Source: Lentisphaerae bacterium GWF2_57_35 (GTDB taxonomy: Bacteria; Verrucomicrobiota; Kiritimatiellia; CAIQIC01; GWF2-57-35). From it: 64,000 bases of DNA. Under the pieces are notes generated by a model. The model saw nothing but the letters and a program-made list of their open reading frames with translations, made no database searches and was not told the DNA's origin. Shown here one piece after another: positions 53,000 to 60,773 of the stretch; positions within the stretch are counted from its first letter, which is position 1, and every line of letters starts with the position of its first letter. The position numbers and the translations under genes are program-made. The DNA lies in contig MHBK01000044.1 of assembly GCA_001804865.1 (NCBI GenBank), forward strand, positions 38,289-102,288, written 5' to 3'.

Positions 53000-54709
53000 A
53001 TGACCATACCAATTCGTGAAACACAATCGTCGGAGTTCAGCCGTTGGATTTGGGGTCTCTCGCTTGCCCTTTTTGCCGTCTCCTTGGGGTTGCTCCTGTT
53101 TTACCGCGGGTTGAACGATCCCGACGAAGGCCGGTATGCCGAGATTCCACGGGAGATGCTGGCCTCCGGCAATTGGATGGAAATGCGGCTGATGGGCTTC
53201 CGCTACTATGAAAAGCCGCCGTTGGCTTATTGGATCGTAGCCGCTTCCCTGAAGGCGTTTGGCCTGAACGACGGCGCCGCGCGGCTTCCTCTTTTGCCGG
53301 TGGCCGCCGGGGTGGCTGCGCTGGGGTTTTTCCTGGCCCGTAAATATTGGGGGCGCGAAAAGGCGTGGACGCCTCTGCTGGTGATGGTGACCTGCGTCGG
53401 GTTTTTCATGGGCATGGCGTTCCTGCTGACGGATAATTTCCTGGTCTTATGGTTCTCGGCGACCTGCGTTCTTTTGTATGAAGCCTGTCAGAAGGATGTG
53501 TCGCCGGGACAGCGCTGGCTGTTCACGCTGCTGGCCGTGGCGGCCGTCGTCCTGGGTGCATTGACCAAGGGATTGGTGGCGGTTGTCTTGCCGGCGGGCA
53601 TCCTGTTTTTGTGGCTGCTCTGGGAGCGGCGGCTGGGGTGGTTGCTGCACGGGTCCATCCCGGCGGCCATCCTGCTGTTTTTTGCCCTGATAACGCCCAT
53701 CGTGTTGCTGATCGAGAAGCATAATCCCGGGTTCTTCAAGGTATTCGTGATCGAGGAGCATTTTTCGCGGTTTACCGGTACCCGGGAAATCCAGGGACAT
53801 CCGGAGCCGTTTTGGTTTTATTTTCCCATCATCCCCTTGCTGGTGCTGCCGTGGTCGCTCTTCCTGATTCGAATGGTCCGTAACATGAAGCGCGCCCATG
53901 CCCTGAAGGAAGATTCGCTCTCCCGGTTCCTGGTCCTCTGGGCTGTGGTCGTGGTGGCCTTTTTCAGCGTGAGTTCCGGCAAGCTCATTTCCTACATCAT
54001 GCCGGCGCTGATTCCATTTGGTTTATTGTTGGGGCGTTGGGGCGTAGGGGAACCGCTGGACGGATCTACGACCGATCGCAAACTCTGGAAGGTTGGCCTT
54101 TCGATGATTCCCATCATGGGGATCGTGCTGCTGACCCTGTGGATTATCGCCTTTCACAATATTATCCCGGAAGACCTCTCCCGTCCGGCGCCCATCACGC
54201 TGGTGTTTTTCCTGCCGGCCGTGCTTTTGATGATCCTGATGTGGGCGATCAAAACTTTTCGCACCTGGCCCGCCTTCGTGCTGTTGCTGGCCTGTATTTT
54301 CCTGGGCTTCTCGGTATTGCTCAGCCCGCTGGGCGGGCGAGACTTTAACGGCCGCCTGAACAGTTCCTGCGCGATTTACAAGGCTCTGGGCGAACGTTTG
54401 CAGCCCGAGGATCAGGTGATCATGTTCAAACACTACCGTCCGTCCTTCGCGTTCTACATCAACCGCATTCCCTGGCTGTACCAAGTGACCAACGAAATGG
54501 GACAGGGCATCGAAATGGAACCCGACCGCCCCGGCTACCTGCCCGACCGAAACGCCCTCGTGAAAGTCGCCCAACAATCCTCCGGCCGCTGGTATGCAAT
54601 GCTCCAAGGCAAAAAACTCAAAGAGCTGGACGAACGGGCGCTCGCCTACAATCCGCACTTCATAGCCGCAGATCCCGAGCGGATCGTGGTGGAACTCAAG
54701 CGGGATTAA
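53000..54709 (+). CDS. arnT: ArnT-like lipid A 4-amino-4-deoxy-L-arabinosyltransferase (GT39 family)
   Basis: The ATG at 53000 has AGGAAA upstream (569 residues; E. coli ArnT 550). A GT39/PMT-type membrane protein with about 12 TM helices: GLNDPDEGRYAEIPREMLASG with the acidic pair of loop 1, YYEKPPLAYW (the ArnT-type substrate-binding motif), LTDNFLVLWF, GALTKGLVAVVLP and SVSSGKLISYIMPALIP. It would transfer L-Ara4N from undecaprenyl phosphate to lipid A on the periplasmic face. It is separated from arnBCAD by the divergent OMP gene and is on the opposite strand. A related transferase of other sugars cannot be excluded, but the arn context supports ArnT. Confidence 0.88.
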   Translation: MTIPIRETQSSEFSRWIWGLSLALFAVSLGLLLFYRGLNDPDEGRYAEIPREMLASGNWMEMRLMGFRYYEKPPLAYWIVAASLKAFGLNDGAARLPLLPVAAGVAALGFFLARKYWGREKAWTPLLVMVTCVGFFMGMAFLLTDNFLVLWFSATCVLLYEACQKDVSPGQRWLFTLLAVAAVVLGALTKGLVAVVLPAGILFLWLLWERRLGWLLHGSIPAAILLFFALITPIVLLIEKHNPGFFKVFVIEEHFSRFTGTREIQGHPEPFWFYFPIIPLLVLPWSLFLIRMVRNMKRAHALKEDSLSRFLVLWAVVVVAFFSVSSGKLISYIMPALIPFGLLLGRWGVGEPLDGSTTDRKLWKVGLSMIPIMGIVLLTLWIIAFHNIIPEDLSRPAPITLVFFLPAVLLMILMWAIKTFRTWPAFVLLLACIFLGFSVLLSPLGGRDFNGRLNSSCAIYKALGERLQPEDQVIMFKHYRPSFAFYINRIPWLYQVTNEMGQGIEMEPDRPGYLPDRNALVKVAQQSSGRWYAMLQGKKLKELDERALAYNPHFIAADPERIVVELKRD

Positions 54710-54759
54710 AGATCTCGCCGCCGCCGTCCCTGTTTTTCCTCTTGGAGCCGGGACCACCT

Positions 54760-54977
54760 GGTCTGTCTTTTATACGCAAATTTACCTTCATGAAGAGTTG
54801 GACCGAGAAGGATCGCCGTAAAGTGTTGCCGTTGCACAAAGACTTGCTTTTTGGAGGGTCGCGCTCCGTCGCGACCGGAAGAAGACGGTTCCGACAGAGC
54901 GGAACCCTCCAGAAATCTTTGAGATCGCGTTTTTTGCAAACGATAGATCCATAGGATTTATGTATAAAAGACAGACC
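54760..54977. mobile_element. 218-bp inverted-repeat element carrying R1 copy C
   Basis: Perfect 16-bp ends, GGTCTGTCTTTTATAC (54760-54775) and its complement (54962-54977). Inside, 54794-54950 is R1 copy C with the same two hairpins as copies A and B. No ORF. The right end recurs in degenerate form at about 55137-55160 and 46853-46880. Confidence 0.7.
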
Positions 54978-55752
54978 GCCTGGCCCTGGTTAAGTCAGCA
55001 ATAATCCAGAATCCCTTATCCGTGGGACTCCTTCTTCTTTAAAAGAGTTGCCCCACGGATGGCAAAGCGTCCCACAGATAAAATAAAAGAGTATTCAGAG
55101 GCGGGATTTATTCATCGCTATCGGTCTCAAATGAAATGTGTATAAGAGACGGGCCACCTGGCCTCGTTCCGTTAGAACCGACCCGGATGTTACCCGGATG
55201 GCACGTCGCCGATTACTCCCCAAACAGGCTGTTTTTCGATCCTGCAAATTCGCCACGCAATGGTGAATAAATCGCCAGGTATAAGCGAACGATTCAGATC
55301 CGGGAATTCTTTCATCGCTGTCGATCTCAACTGAAATGTGTACGAAAGCCCTTTGGCCTCATACCAGTCTTTGGAGCCGGCCTGCCCCCAGGCCGGTCAG
55401 AACAAATCGGGTGGATGTACTTGAAAATCGCTTCCATTCGGCATTTGGCAATCGGAAATCGGCAATGATTGTCTCTTGGCTTACTTCCCGCACTTTTGTA
55501 TAAACGCACTCGTTCAATGGGCGGCTTCTAAATCCATTCGTTAAGAGAGAACAAGGGACTTAAATGAATGAGCATGGGCAGGGCGGCAATAGTTTCTTTC
55601 TCCATACATCATTTCCACAAGTCCATACTACGGATAAGGACACCCCTTATAAGTGGCCCTCTGGCGCCTTTTGCCTCAATTGTCTGTGTTGTTTGAAGAA
55701 CTTAACAGGGTTTTGATCATGATCACAGACACTCACGGATAGCAGGAATATA
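54978..55752. repeat. Non-coding repeat-rich stretch
   Basis: No convincing gene. It holds a degenerate copy of the CCGTGGGAC/GTCCCAC palindrome (about 55018-55079), two diverged copies of a unit containing TTCATCGCT(A/G)TCG(G/A)TCTCAA (55110 and 55310 regions), and fragments of the right end of the 54760 element. The last 190 bp before the next gene contain a 50-codon ORF (55564-55716) of no recognisable type. Confidence 0.6.
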
Positions 55753-56454
55753 ATGAAAGCAAAACGGACTCTTACCTATCATCCGGATTATGCCATTCCG
55801 CCCGGCGAAACACTTCGCGAAGTGATGGAATCTCTGGGTATGACTCAGCAAGAACTGGCCATTCGGGTCGGCTTGACTGTGCAGTCGCTGAATCGCATCT
55901 GTAATGGAAGTCAGCCGATCTCCTATGAAACGGCTTCCGCTCTGGAGCTTGCCACCGGTATACCAGCCAGATTTTGGAATAATCTGGAAACCCGCTATCA
56001 AGAACGCTTGGTCGCCTTAGAAAAAAGCGCTTCGCTTGCGAAAGATCTCGAAATGAAAAAAGTTCCCTGGAACGGCGCTACCCGCTGGCTGACTCCGGAA
56101 AAGGCCATGGTGCTGCTGAATCTGCGGGGAAAAGGAGAAGACCGCTTCTGGTTCTCCTTCTTTCACGAAATCGGGCATGTCCTTCACGACTCCAAGAAAG
56201 ACCTGCTTATCAATGACGGTTCCAAAGACGACCCCCGCGAAGCGAGGGCCAATGCCTTTGCCGCTGAAACGTTGATCCCATCCGAATATAACGATCGAAT
56301 TGCCGCTATCGGCACACCGGAAGAGCTTAACAGGCTTGCCCAAGAACTGGACATTGCGCCCGGCATTGTCGCCGGACGATATCAGCATCTCTCCAGCAAC
56401 TGGGCTCGATTTAAATCTCTCATCCGCACATTAAAATGGAACATAACGGAATAA
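55753..56454 (+). CDS. Shortened HigA/ImmA-type protein: XRE HTH plus zinc-peptidase domain
   Basis: A 233-residue protein. An XRE/HigA helix-turn-helix lies at about 18-80 (PPGETLREVMESLGMTQQEL, VGLTVQSLNRICNG, GIPARFWNNLETRYQE). A short linker leads straight to an ImmA/IrrE-like domain with zinc motif HEIGH at 138-142 and EARANAFAAETLIP as the third-ligand helix. HigA-ImmA fusions of this type usually have about 370 residues; here roughly 140 between KKVP and TRWLTPEKA are missing, in frame. No HigB toxin gene is recognisable upstream. It may be a regulator, an orphan antitoxin or a deletion remnant. It is the only gene between two repeat-rich regions. Confidence 0.85.
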   Translation: MKAKRTLTYHPDYAIPPGETLREVMESLGMTQQELAIRVGLTVQSLNRICNGSQPISYETASALELATGIPARFWNNLETRYQERLVALEKSASLAKDLEMKKVPWNGATRWLTPEKAMVLLNLRGKGEDRFWFSFFHEIGHVLHDSKKDLLINDGSKDDPREARANAFAAETLIPSEYNDRIAAIGTPEELNRLAQELDIAPGIVAGRYQHLSSNWARFKSLIRTLKWNITE

Positions 56455-56601
56455 TAACGTGAACCGGATAAATTTCGAGGTGTCGAGGAAGTAAAAGGCG
56501 CCCGTCTCGGTATTTGTGCATTCATTCCTGTACTCTTTGCATTTGCACGAATGCCGGGACCACCTGGTCCCGGTTAAGGCAGAAATATTCCAAAATCCCT
56601 T

Positions 56602-56685
56602 CTCCGTGGGACGCTTTGCCATCCGTGGGGCCAATCTTCTTTTGTGCGGAATAGCCCCACGGATGGCAAAGCGTCCCACGGAGAA
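56602..56685. repeat. Perfect 31-bp inverted repeat
   Basis: Arms 56602-56632 and 56655-56685 are exact complements around a 22-nt spacer; the core is GGGACGCTTTGCCATCCGTG. Partial copies of the same core lie at 47020-47048 and 55050-55075. Confidence 0.9.
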
Positions 56686-57091
56686 ATGAGTATTCAGAGA
56701 AGGGATTCTTTCATCGCTCGCCGAGCCCCCCGTTCCGTTAAAACCGACCCAGAGGCCCAAAAACCGCGGCGAAGAAACGTTTTAAGGGTGTTTTCGTCGT
56801 AACTAACGTAATTGCATCAACAGGTTTGTCCCGCCTCGAATGACGACGTCGGCATTTTGTGTGATCGACAATAAAGTACGATGAAAGTGACGTACGATGC
56901 AAATGGTGGGTAAAAGAGTATTCAGAAGAGGGGGCTTTCATCGCTATAGATATCCTAATTAGCGATCATCTTACCAAATCAGAGAAGATCTTTCCAAATC
57001 AGAGATGAAATCGATTGGTCTCGACTTGACTTTTCATTAAAGTTCTCTCCCGTGGCCAAGGAGTCTGTGCTGGGAAAGTCGTCAAGGGGAA

Positions 57092-57152
57092 GCCGGTTTT
57101 GACAGAGCAAAAACCCTCCAATAATGGAGGGTCGCGCTTCGTCGCGACCGGA
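57092..57152. repeat. R1-like repeat, copy D, with hairpins in reverse order
   Basis: The GACAGAG-loop hairpin (GGTTTTGACAGAGCAAAAACC) comes first, then CCCTCC/GGAGGG, then GGTCGCGCTTCGTCGCGACC. In copies A to C the GGTCGCG hairpin comes first. Confidence 0.7.
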
Positions 57153-57225
57153 AAGAGGATCGTATCCATCCCTTATGCCGTCAGCGCGCATTCCTCGTCC
57201 GTCCATTTAAACTAGGGAGGTCATA

Positions 57226-58611
57226 ATGACAAAGCTGCTGAGCAGAACTTTGGGTTTGCTTTTAGCGATTGTATTTTCGGATTTCTCTGTGCATGCCGTG
57301 GAAAATGTGGGGTTATTAAAAGATGTTATTGGCGTACAGAGAATTTCGCTAAGTTCGGATCAAATGCAATTGTTATCTTTTCCATGGTCCTGTCTCTCGA
57401 CAAATCAACAAATTCAGGATGTAATTTGCGGGCATATTCCAACTGGATGTTTTTTCTACAAATGGGATTCAGCAAATGAGTCATACCAAAGCTCATCCTA
57501 CGATGGATCAAAATGGGATGCCCATATCACTCTTACAAATAATGATGTTTTTTGGCTCTATTGCCCCCAGAAGAAAACAACAAAAGAGTTGTTTTCAGTG
57601 TTTCTAACGGGAAAAGTGCCGTTGGATCATGCTTTTTATGGCTTTATTGACGGTGAAAAATGGTTGCCGTCAAGTTTTTCATATCCCGTTGAAACACTCT
57701 TTCAGAATTTGCCGATGCTCCAAATGAGTGAATTCGGTGATCAGATTTGTCTCTGGGATATTGAACTTCAGCAATATAGGCCGATTCGCTTAACTAGCGA
57801 TGGCAATTCTACAAGCAATTTATTGTTGCATGCCAGTGAAGGGTTTTGGTGTAGAACAAAGAGACCCAGAACATGGGTCAATAATAGGCCATATAGGTGG
57901 CCCGATGAAGCTATGTTGCTGGATGGCATTTCAATAACTCAATTTGCGATTGTTGGGGAAACGGCAATTATAACTTATACAGCAAGCTTGGAGCGTGTTG
58001 GTTCATCGTTGGAAATATTTGCATCCGATGCTCGTGGCTTTTCTGGCATCTCTAATGAATGGGTCGTTCTAGAAACCAACTTAATCATCAATTCACAGGG
58101 CGAATGGATTGACCGAAGCTTTGGATCTCTGTTTGATGCGCAGAATGACGGCTGCCGTTTCTATGCATTTGGATTATCAGCAATTCCTGATGACTCTTAT
58201 TCAATAGGCAATGTCCATCAGCTTCTAATACACGGTATACAGACAGGCTTCTCTTCTAACTCACAAGCAATTAATTATCCTGGAATAAAGCAAATAAATG
58301 ACTCTGACCAAGTTGTATTATCTAATGCTGACTTGAAATCAAGTCAGACTGAACGACGTACAAGAATATTATCAGGACGTACCATCTATGCTAATTCCAG
58401 TTTGGGCAACGATGCGTATGACGGACTTGTCCCGTTCTATACGGGAGGGACCAATGGACCAAAGAAGGCTTTTCGATCTGCACTTGCTATTTGTGGGCCC
58501 AATGATTGTGTTCAGTTAGCTGAAGGCAATTACACCAGTGGGAGCGCTGCAATAAGCAAGCTCGGCGTAACCGTGCGCTGTTCTTCAAGCAATGTTCGTA
58601 TCTATCCGTAA
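57226..58611 (+). CDS. Secreted protein of unknown function in AT-rich module
   Basis: GGGAGG (57213-57218) precedes the ATG. A signal peptide (LLSRTLGLLLAIVFSDFSVHA) leads a 461-residue chain that I do not recognise. The first half reads like repeated beta modules with FPWSCLSTNQQIQDVI, FFYKWDSANESYQSS and FWLYCPQKK, similar in style to verrucomicrobial surface proteins with GCFFYKW-type strands. The end (GRTIYANSSLGNDAYDGLVP, RSALAICGPNDCVQLAEGNY) looks like the first coils of a right-handed parallel beta-helix, the DUF1565-like start of pectate-lyase-type folds, but stops after about one coil, so the helix seems truncated. Codon use is more AT-rich than upstream genes. Confidence 0.75.
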   Translation: MTKLLSRTLGLLLAIVFSDFSVHAVENVGLLKDVIGVQRISLSSDQMQLLSFPWSCLSTNQQIQDVICGHIPTGCFFYKWDSANESYQSSSYDGSKWDAHITLTNNDVFWLYCPQKKTTKELFSVFLTGKVPLDHAFYGFIDGEKWLPSSFSYPVETLFQNLPMLQMSEFGDQICLWDIELQQYRPIRLTSDGNSTSNLLLHASEGFWCRTKRPRTWVNNRPYRWPDEAMLLDGISITQFAIVGETAIITYTASLERVGSSLEIFASDARGFSGISNEWVVLETNLIINSQGEWIDRSFGSLFDAQNDGCRFYAFGLSAIPDDSYSIGNVHQLLIHGIQTGFSSNSQAINYPGIKQINDSDQVVLSNADLKSSQTERRTRILSGRTIYANSSLGNDAYDGLVPFYTGGTNGPKKAFRSALAICGPNDCVQLAEGNYTSGSAAISKLGVTVRCSSSNVRIYP

Positions 58612-58634
58612 TGTTTAGCAACTAACAGGAGAAT

Positions 58635-60755
58635 ATGAGAGTGAAACATTCAAAAGGTATCCTCGGAACCAAGGGCTATGTGCTTTTTGCAAGCATTGTA
58701 TTTGTTGCTTCTGTGAACGTCTGTCATGCAATTACATTTGATGATAATGTTGTTGTTGTGTCGAATTTAACGTCTCTGAAGACGAGCACCTTTAATGGGT
58801 TAACAACTACGGGGGCTGTCTCAATAACACAAACACTAGGTTCTTCGACTCAACTAATTATTTCAACTTCTGGCGAGTCTATACGAATCGGAAAAAATGC
58901 AGGGGGGACTGATCTTGGAGATGGGGTAGCTATTGGTTTGACGTCAATGCTTTCGTCACCCAGCTGTGCGGGGGCTGTAGGTGTTGGCGGAAGAGCTCTA
59001 GAATTGTCAGGTTACAGTTATTGCTCTGTGGGGATTGGGTGGTGGGCCTTGTTGGCTTCCCCGTCAAATGTGGAGTCTGTTGCCATTGGTGCTGCATCTC
59101 TATATAATTCCCCAAACTGTCCTTATAGTGTTGCGATAGGATATCAGGCCTTGCAACACAACAGAGGCTCCGCTTCTGCCGTAGCTATTGGATATAGGGC
59201 GCATCGTTATGCTATTGGCAGTACATCGTCCATTGCCATTGGTATGGCATCACTGGAATATTCTGGCATGAGCGACTATTCAGTGGCTGTGGGTTATAAC
59301 GCCCTGATGAACGCATCTAATTCTGACTATTCGGTTGGTTTAGGTCATGCTGCTCTTGAAGGTTCTGCGAGTAGCTTTGATGTTATAGCTTTGGGACGGT
59401 ATGCAGGCCGGTACTCAGGCTCATCGACTAACTGTATCGCCATCGGAAGTAGCGCCGGTTATGGAACTCTTGGAAAGGAAAGAATTGCGATAGGACATGA
59501 TGTCGTTAATGACGTGAATGAGTCCGTTAGAATGAGAGGATCGTTGTATTTGGATGGAGGGACAAATATTTACTGCCGTTCCACATTCGGCAGCGGCCTC
59601 TGGACTCGTTTTCAGACTGGTATAACTCAAGAAACAGATCCAATCTGGGGGCAAGCAAGCAATTTGTATTATACAAAGACTCAATCCGATGCCAAATTCG
59701 CCACGGGCGCCCCTGTCTATGTGGAAAGTGATCCCTTTTATTCTGCCAGTGTCGCGGCAAGAATAACTGCTGCTGATACGAATCATTGGGCCCAGGCATA
59801 TGGTTGGGGAAATCATTCGAACTCTGGTTATGCCTCGTCAGGCGGTCTGAACATAGTCAGCAATAGCCTGCAGGTGCAGATTGGAACCCTTGATATGTCC
59901 AAAGTATCAACCATCGGCGGCACAATGACGGGATCATTGATTATTTCCAATAATTTGACGCTAAACGATGAATTAGCACTAAGAGACAGCAGTGGCGGAT
60001 ACGTATCGATTCGACAAGGAACTGACGGGGCAAACGTTTTCAATCCAATTATTGAGTTGAAAGCGGTTGGGACATCTCAGACAGCACAAATTCGAGGCAT
60101 TTTACCAGTAGGCGCAGGTCAAGACTTTCCGGCACTCCACTTGCAAGCTGCTAATACAGGTTACGGTCCAGTGGGAGATTCTTCGAAAGCTATTAGCATG
60201 TATAACTGGAGTAACGAACTTGTCACCATTTTGGGAAATGGGAATGTTGGGATAGGAGCGGTTTGTCCGACTTCAAGACTGGTTGTCGCTGGTGAAATTC
60301 GAGCTGTGAAGTACTATGGCGATGGCTCGGGGCTGACGAATATAACGGCTGCTACTTATATCGAATCTGATCCGAGCTGGACGTCAGCGAGTAATTTGTA
60401 TTATAGCCGCCTACAGGCCGATGCAAAATTTGTCACCGGGACCCCTGTTTATGCGGAAAGTGATCCCCTTTATTCTACAAGTGTTGCTGCTGAAATTGCT
60501 GATACGGATACGAATCATTGGGCTCAGGCATACAGTTGGGGAAATCATGCGGAGGCTGGTTACGCATTTGCAACCAATCTGTCCGCATCCATCAGTAACT
60601 TGCAAGTTCAGCTCGCATCAAAAGTCTCCATTTCCGGAGATACGATGACCGGGGCTCTGACGGTTTCCAGCAATTTGGTTGTAAACGGAGAGCTTCATGC
60701 CGCCTACGTGCCCCCACATGGGTCTATCTCGATGGGCATTTACACCAACCGATAG
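58635..60755 (+). CDS. Secreted YadA-head-like fibre protein without a membrane anchor
   Basis: A 706-residue product starting 23 bp after the previous gene, with AGGAG (58627-58631) directly before the ATG. The signal peptide ends CHA. Residues about 95-300 carry repeats of SVAIG/AIAIG type (SVAIGYQAL, AVAIGYRAH, SIAIGMASL, CIAIGSSAGYG), the left-handed parallel roll of trimeric-autotransporter heads. Two later copies of ESDPxYSxSVAAxI...TNHWAQAYxWGNHxxxGYA, as in phage tail-fibre stalks, flank the segment GIGAVCPTSRLVVAGEI. It ends SMGIYTNR: neither a YadA-type beta-barrel nor an S74 chaperone is present. It probably forms a secreted or surface fibre. Confidence 0.82.
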   Translation: MRVKHSKGILGTKGYVLFASIVFVASVNVCHAITFDDNVVVVSNLTSLKTSTFNGLTTTGAVSITQTLGSSTQLIISTSGESIRIGKNAGGTDLGDGVAIGLTSMLSSPSCAGAVGVGGRALELSGYSYCSVGIGWWALLASPSNVESVAIGAASLYNSPNCPYSVAIGYQALQHNRGSASAVAIGYRAHRYAIGSTSSIAIGMASLEYSGMSDYSVAVGYNALMNASNSDYSVGLGHAALEGSASSFDVIALGRYAGRYSGSSTNCIAIGSSAGYGTLGKERIAIGHDVVNDVNESVRMRGSLYLDGGTNIYCRSTFGSGLWTRFQTGITQETDPIWGQASNLYYTKTQSDAKFATGAPVYVESDPFYSASVAARITAADTNHWAQAYGWGNHSNSGYASSGGLNIVSNSLQVQIGTLDMSKVSTIGGTMTGSLIISNNLTLNDELALRDSSGGYVSIRQGTDGANVFNPIIELKAVGTSQTAQIRGILPVGAGQDFPALHLQAANTGYGPVGDSSKAISMYNWSNELVTILGNGNVGIGAVCPTSRLVVAGEIRAVKYYGDGSGLTNITAATYIESDPSWTSASNLYYSRLQADAKFVTGTPVYAESDPLYSTSVAAEIADTDTNHWAQAYSWGNHAEAGYAFATNLSASISNLQVQLASKVSISGDTMTGALTVSSNLVVNGELHAAYVPPHGSISMGIYTNR

Positions 60756-60773
60756 CCGCTAGTGGGGAAAAAC

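Larger units (their letters stand above)
56455..57225. repeat. Non-coding repeat-rich stretch 3' of the HigA/ImmA gene
   Basis: No gene is supported. It contains GGGACCACCTGGTCCC (56562-56577 region), the 31-bp inverted repeat at 56602-56685, two copies of GAGTATTCAGA...TTCATCGCT (about 56690 and 56920; also 55090), a block like 55165-55190 (CGTTCCGTTAAAACCGACCC), and an R1-like segment at 57092-57152. Confidence 0.6.

Noticed and set aside
55564..55716. 50-codon ORF just upstream of the HigA/ImmA gene, considered as a toxin gene
   Set aside because: No similarity to HigB/RelE-type toxins, a poor ribosome site, and it lies in a repeat-rich stretch.
54978..57225. Repeat-rich stretch as a replication origin or attachment site
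   Set aside because: No DnaA-box cluster, no integrase and no tRNA-end duplication were found.
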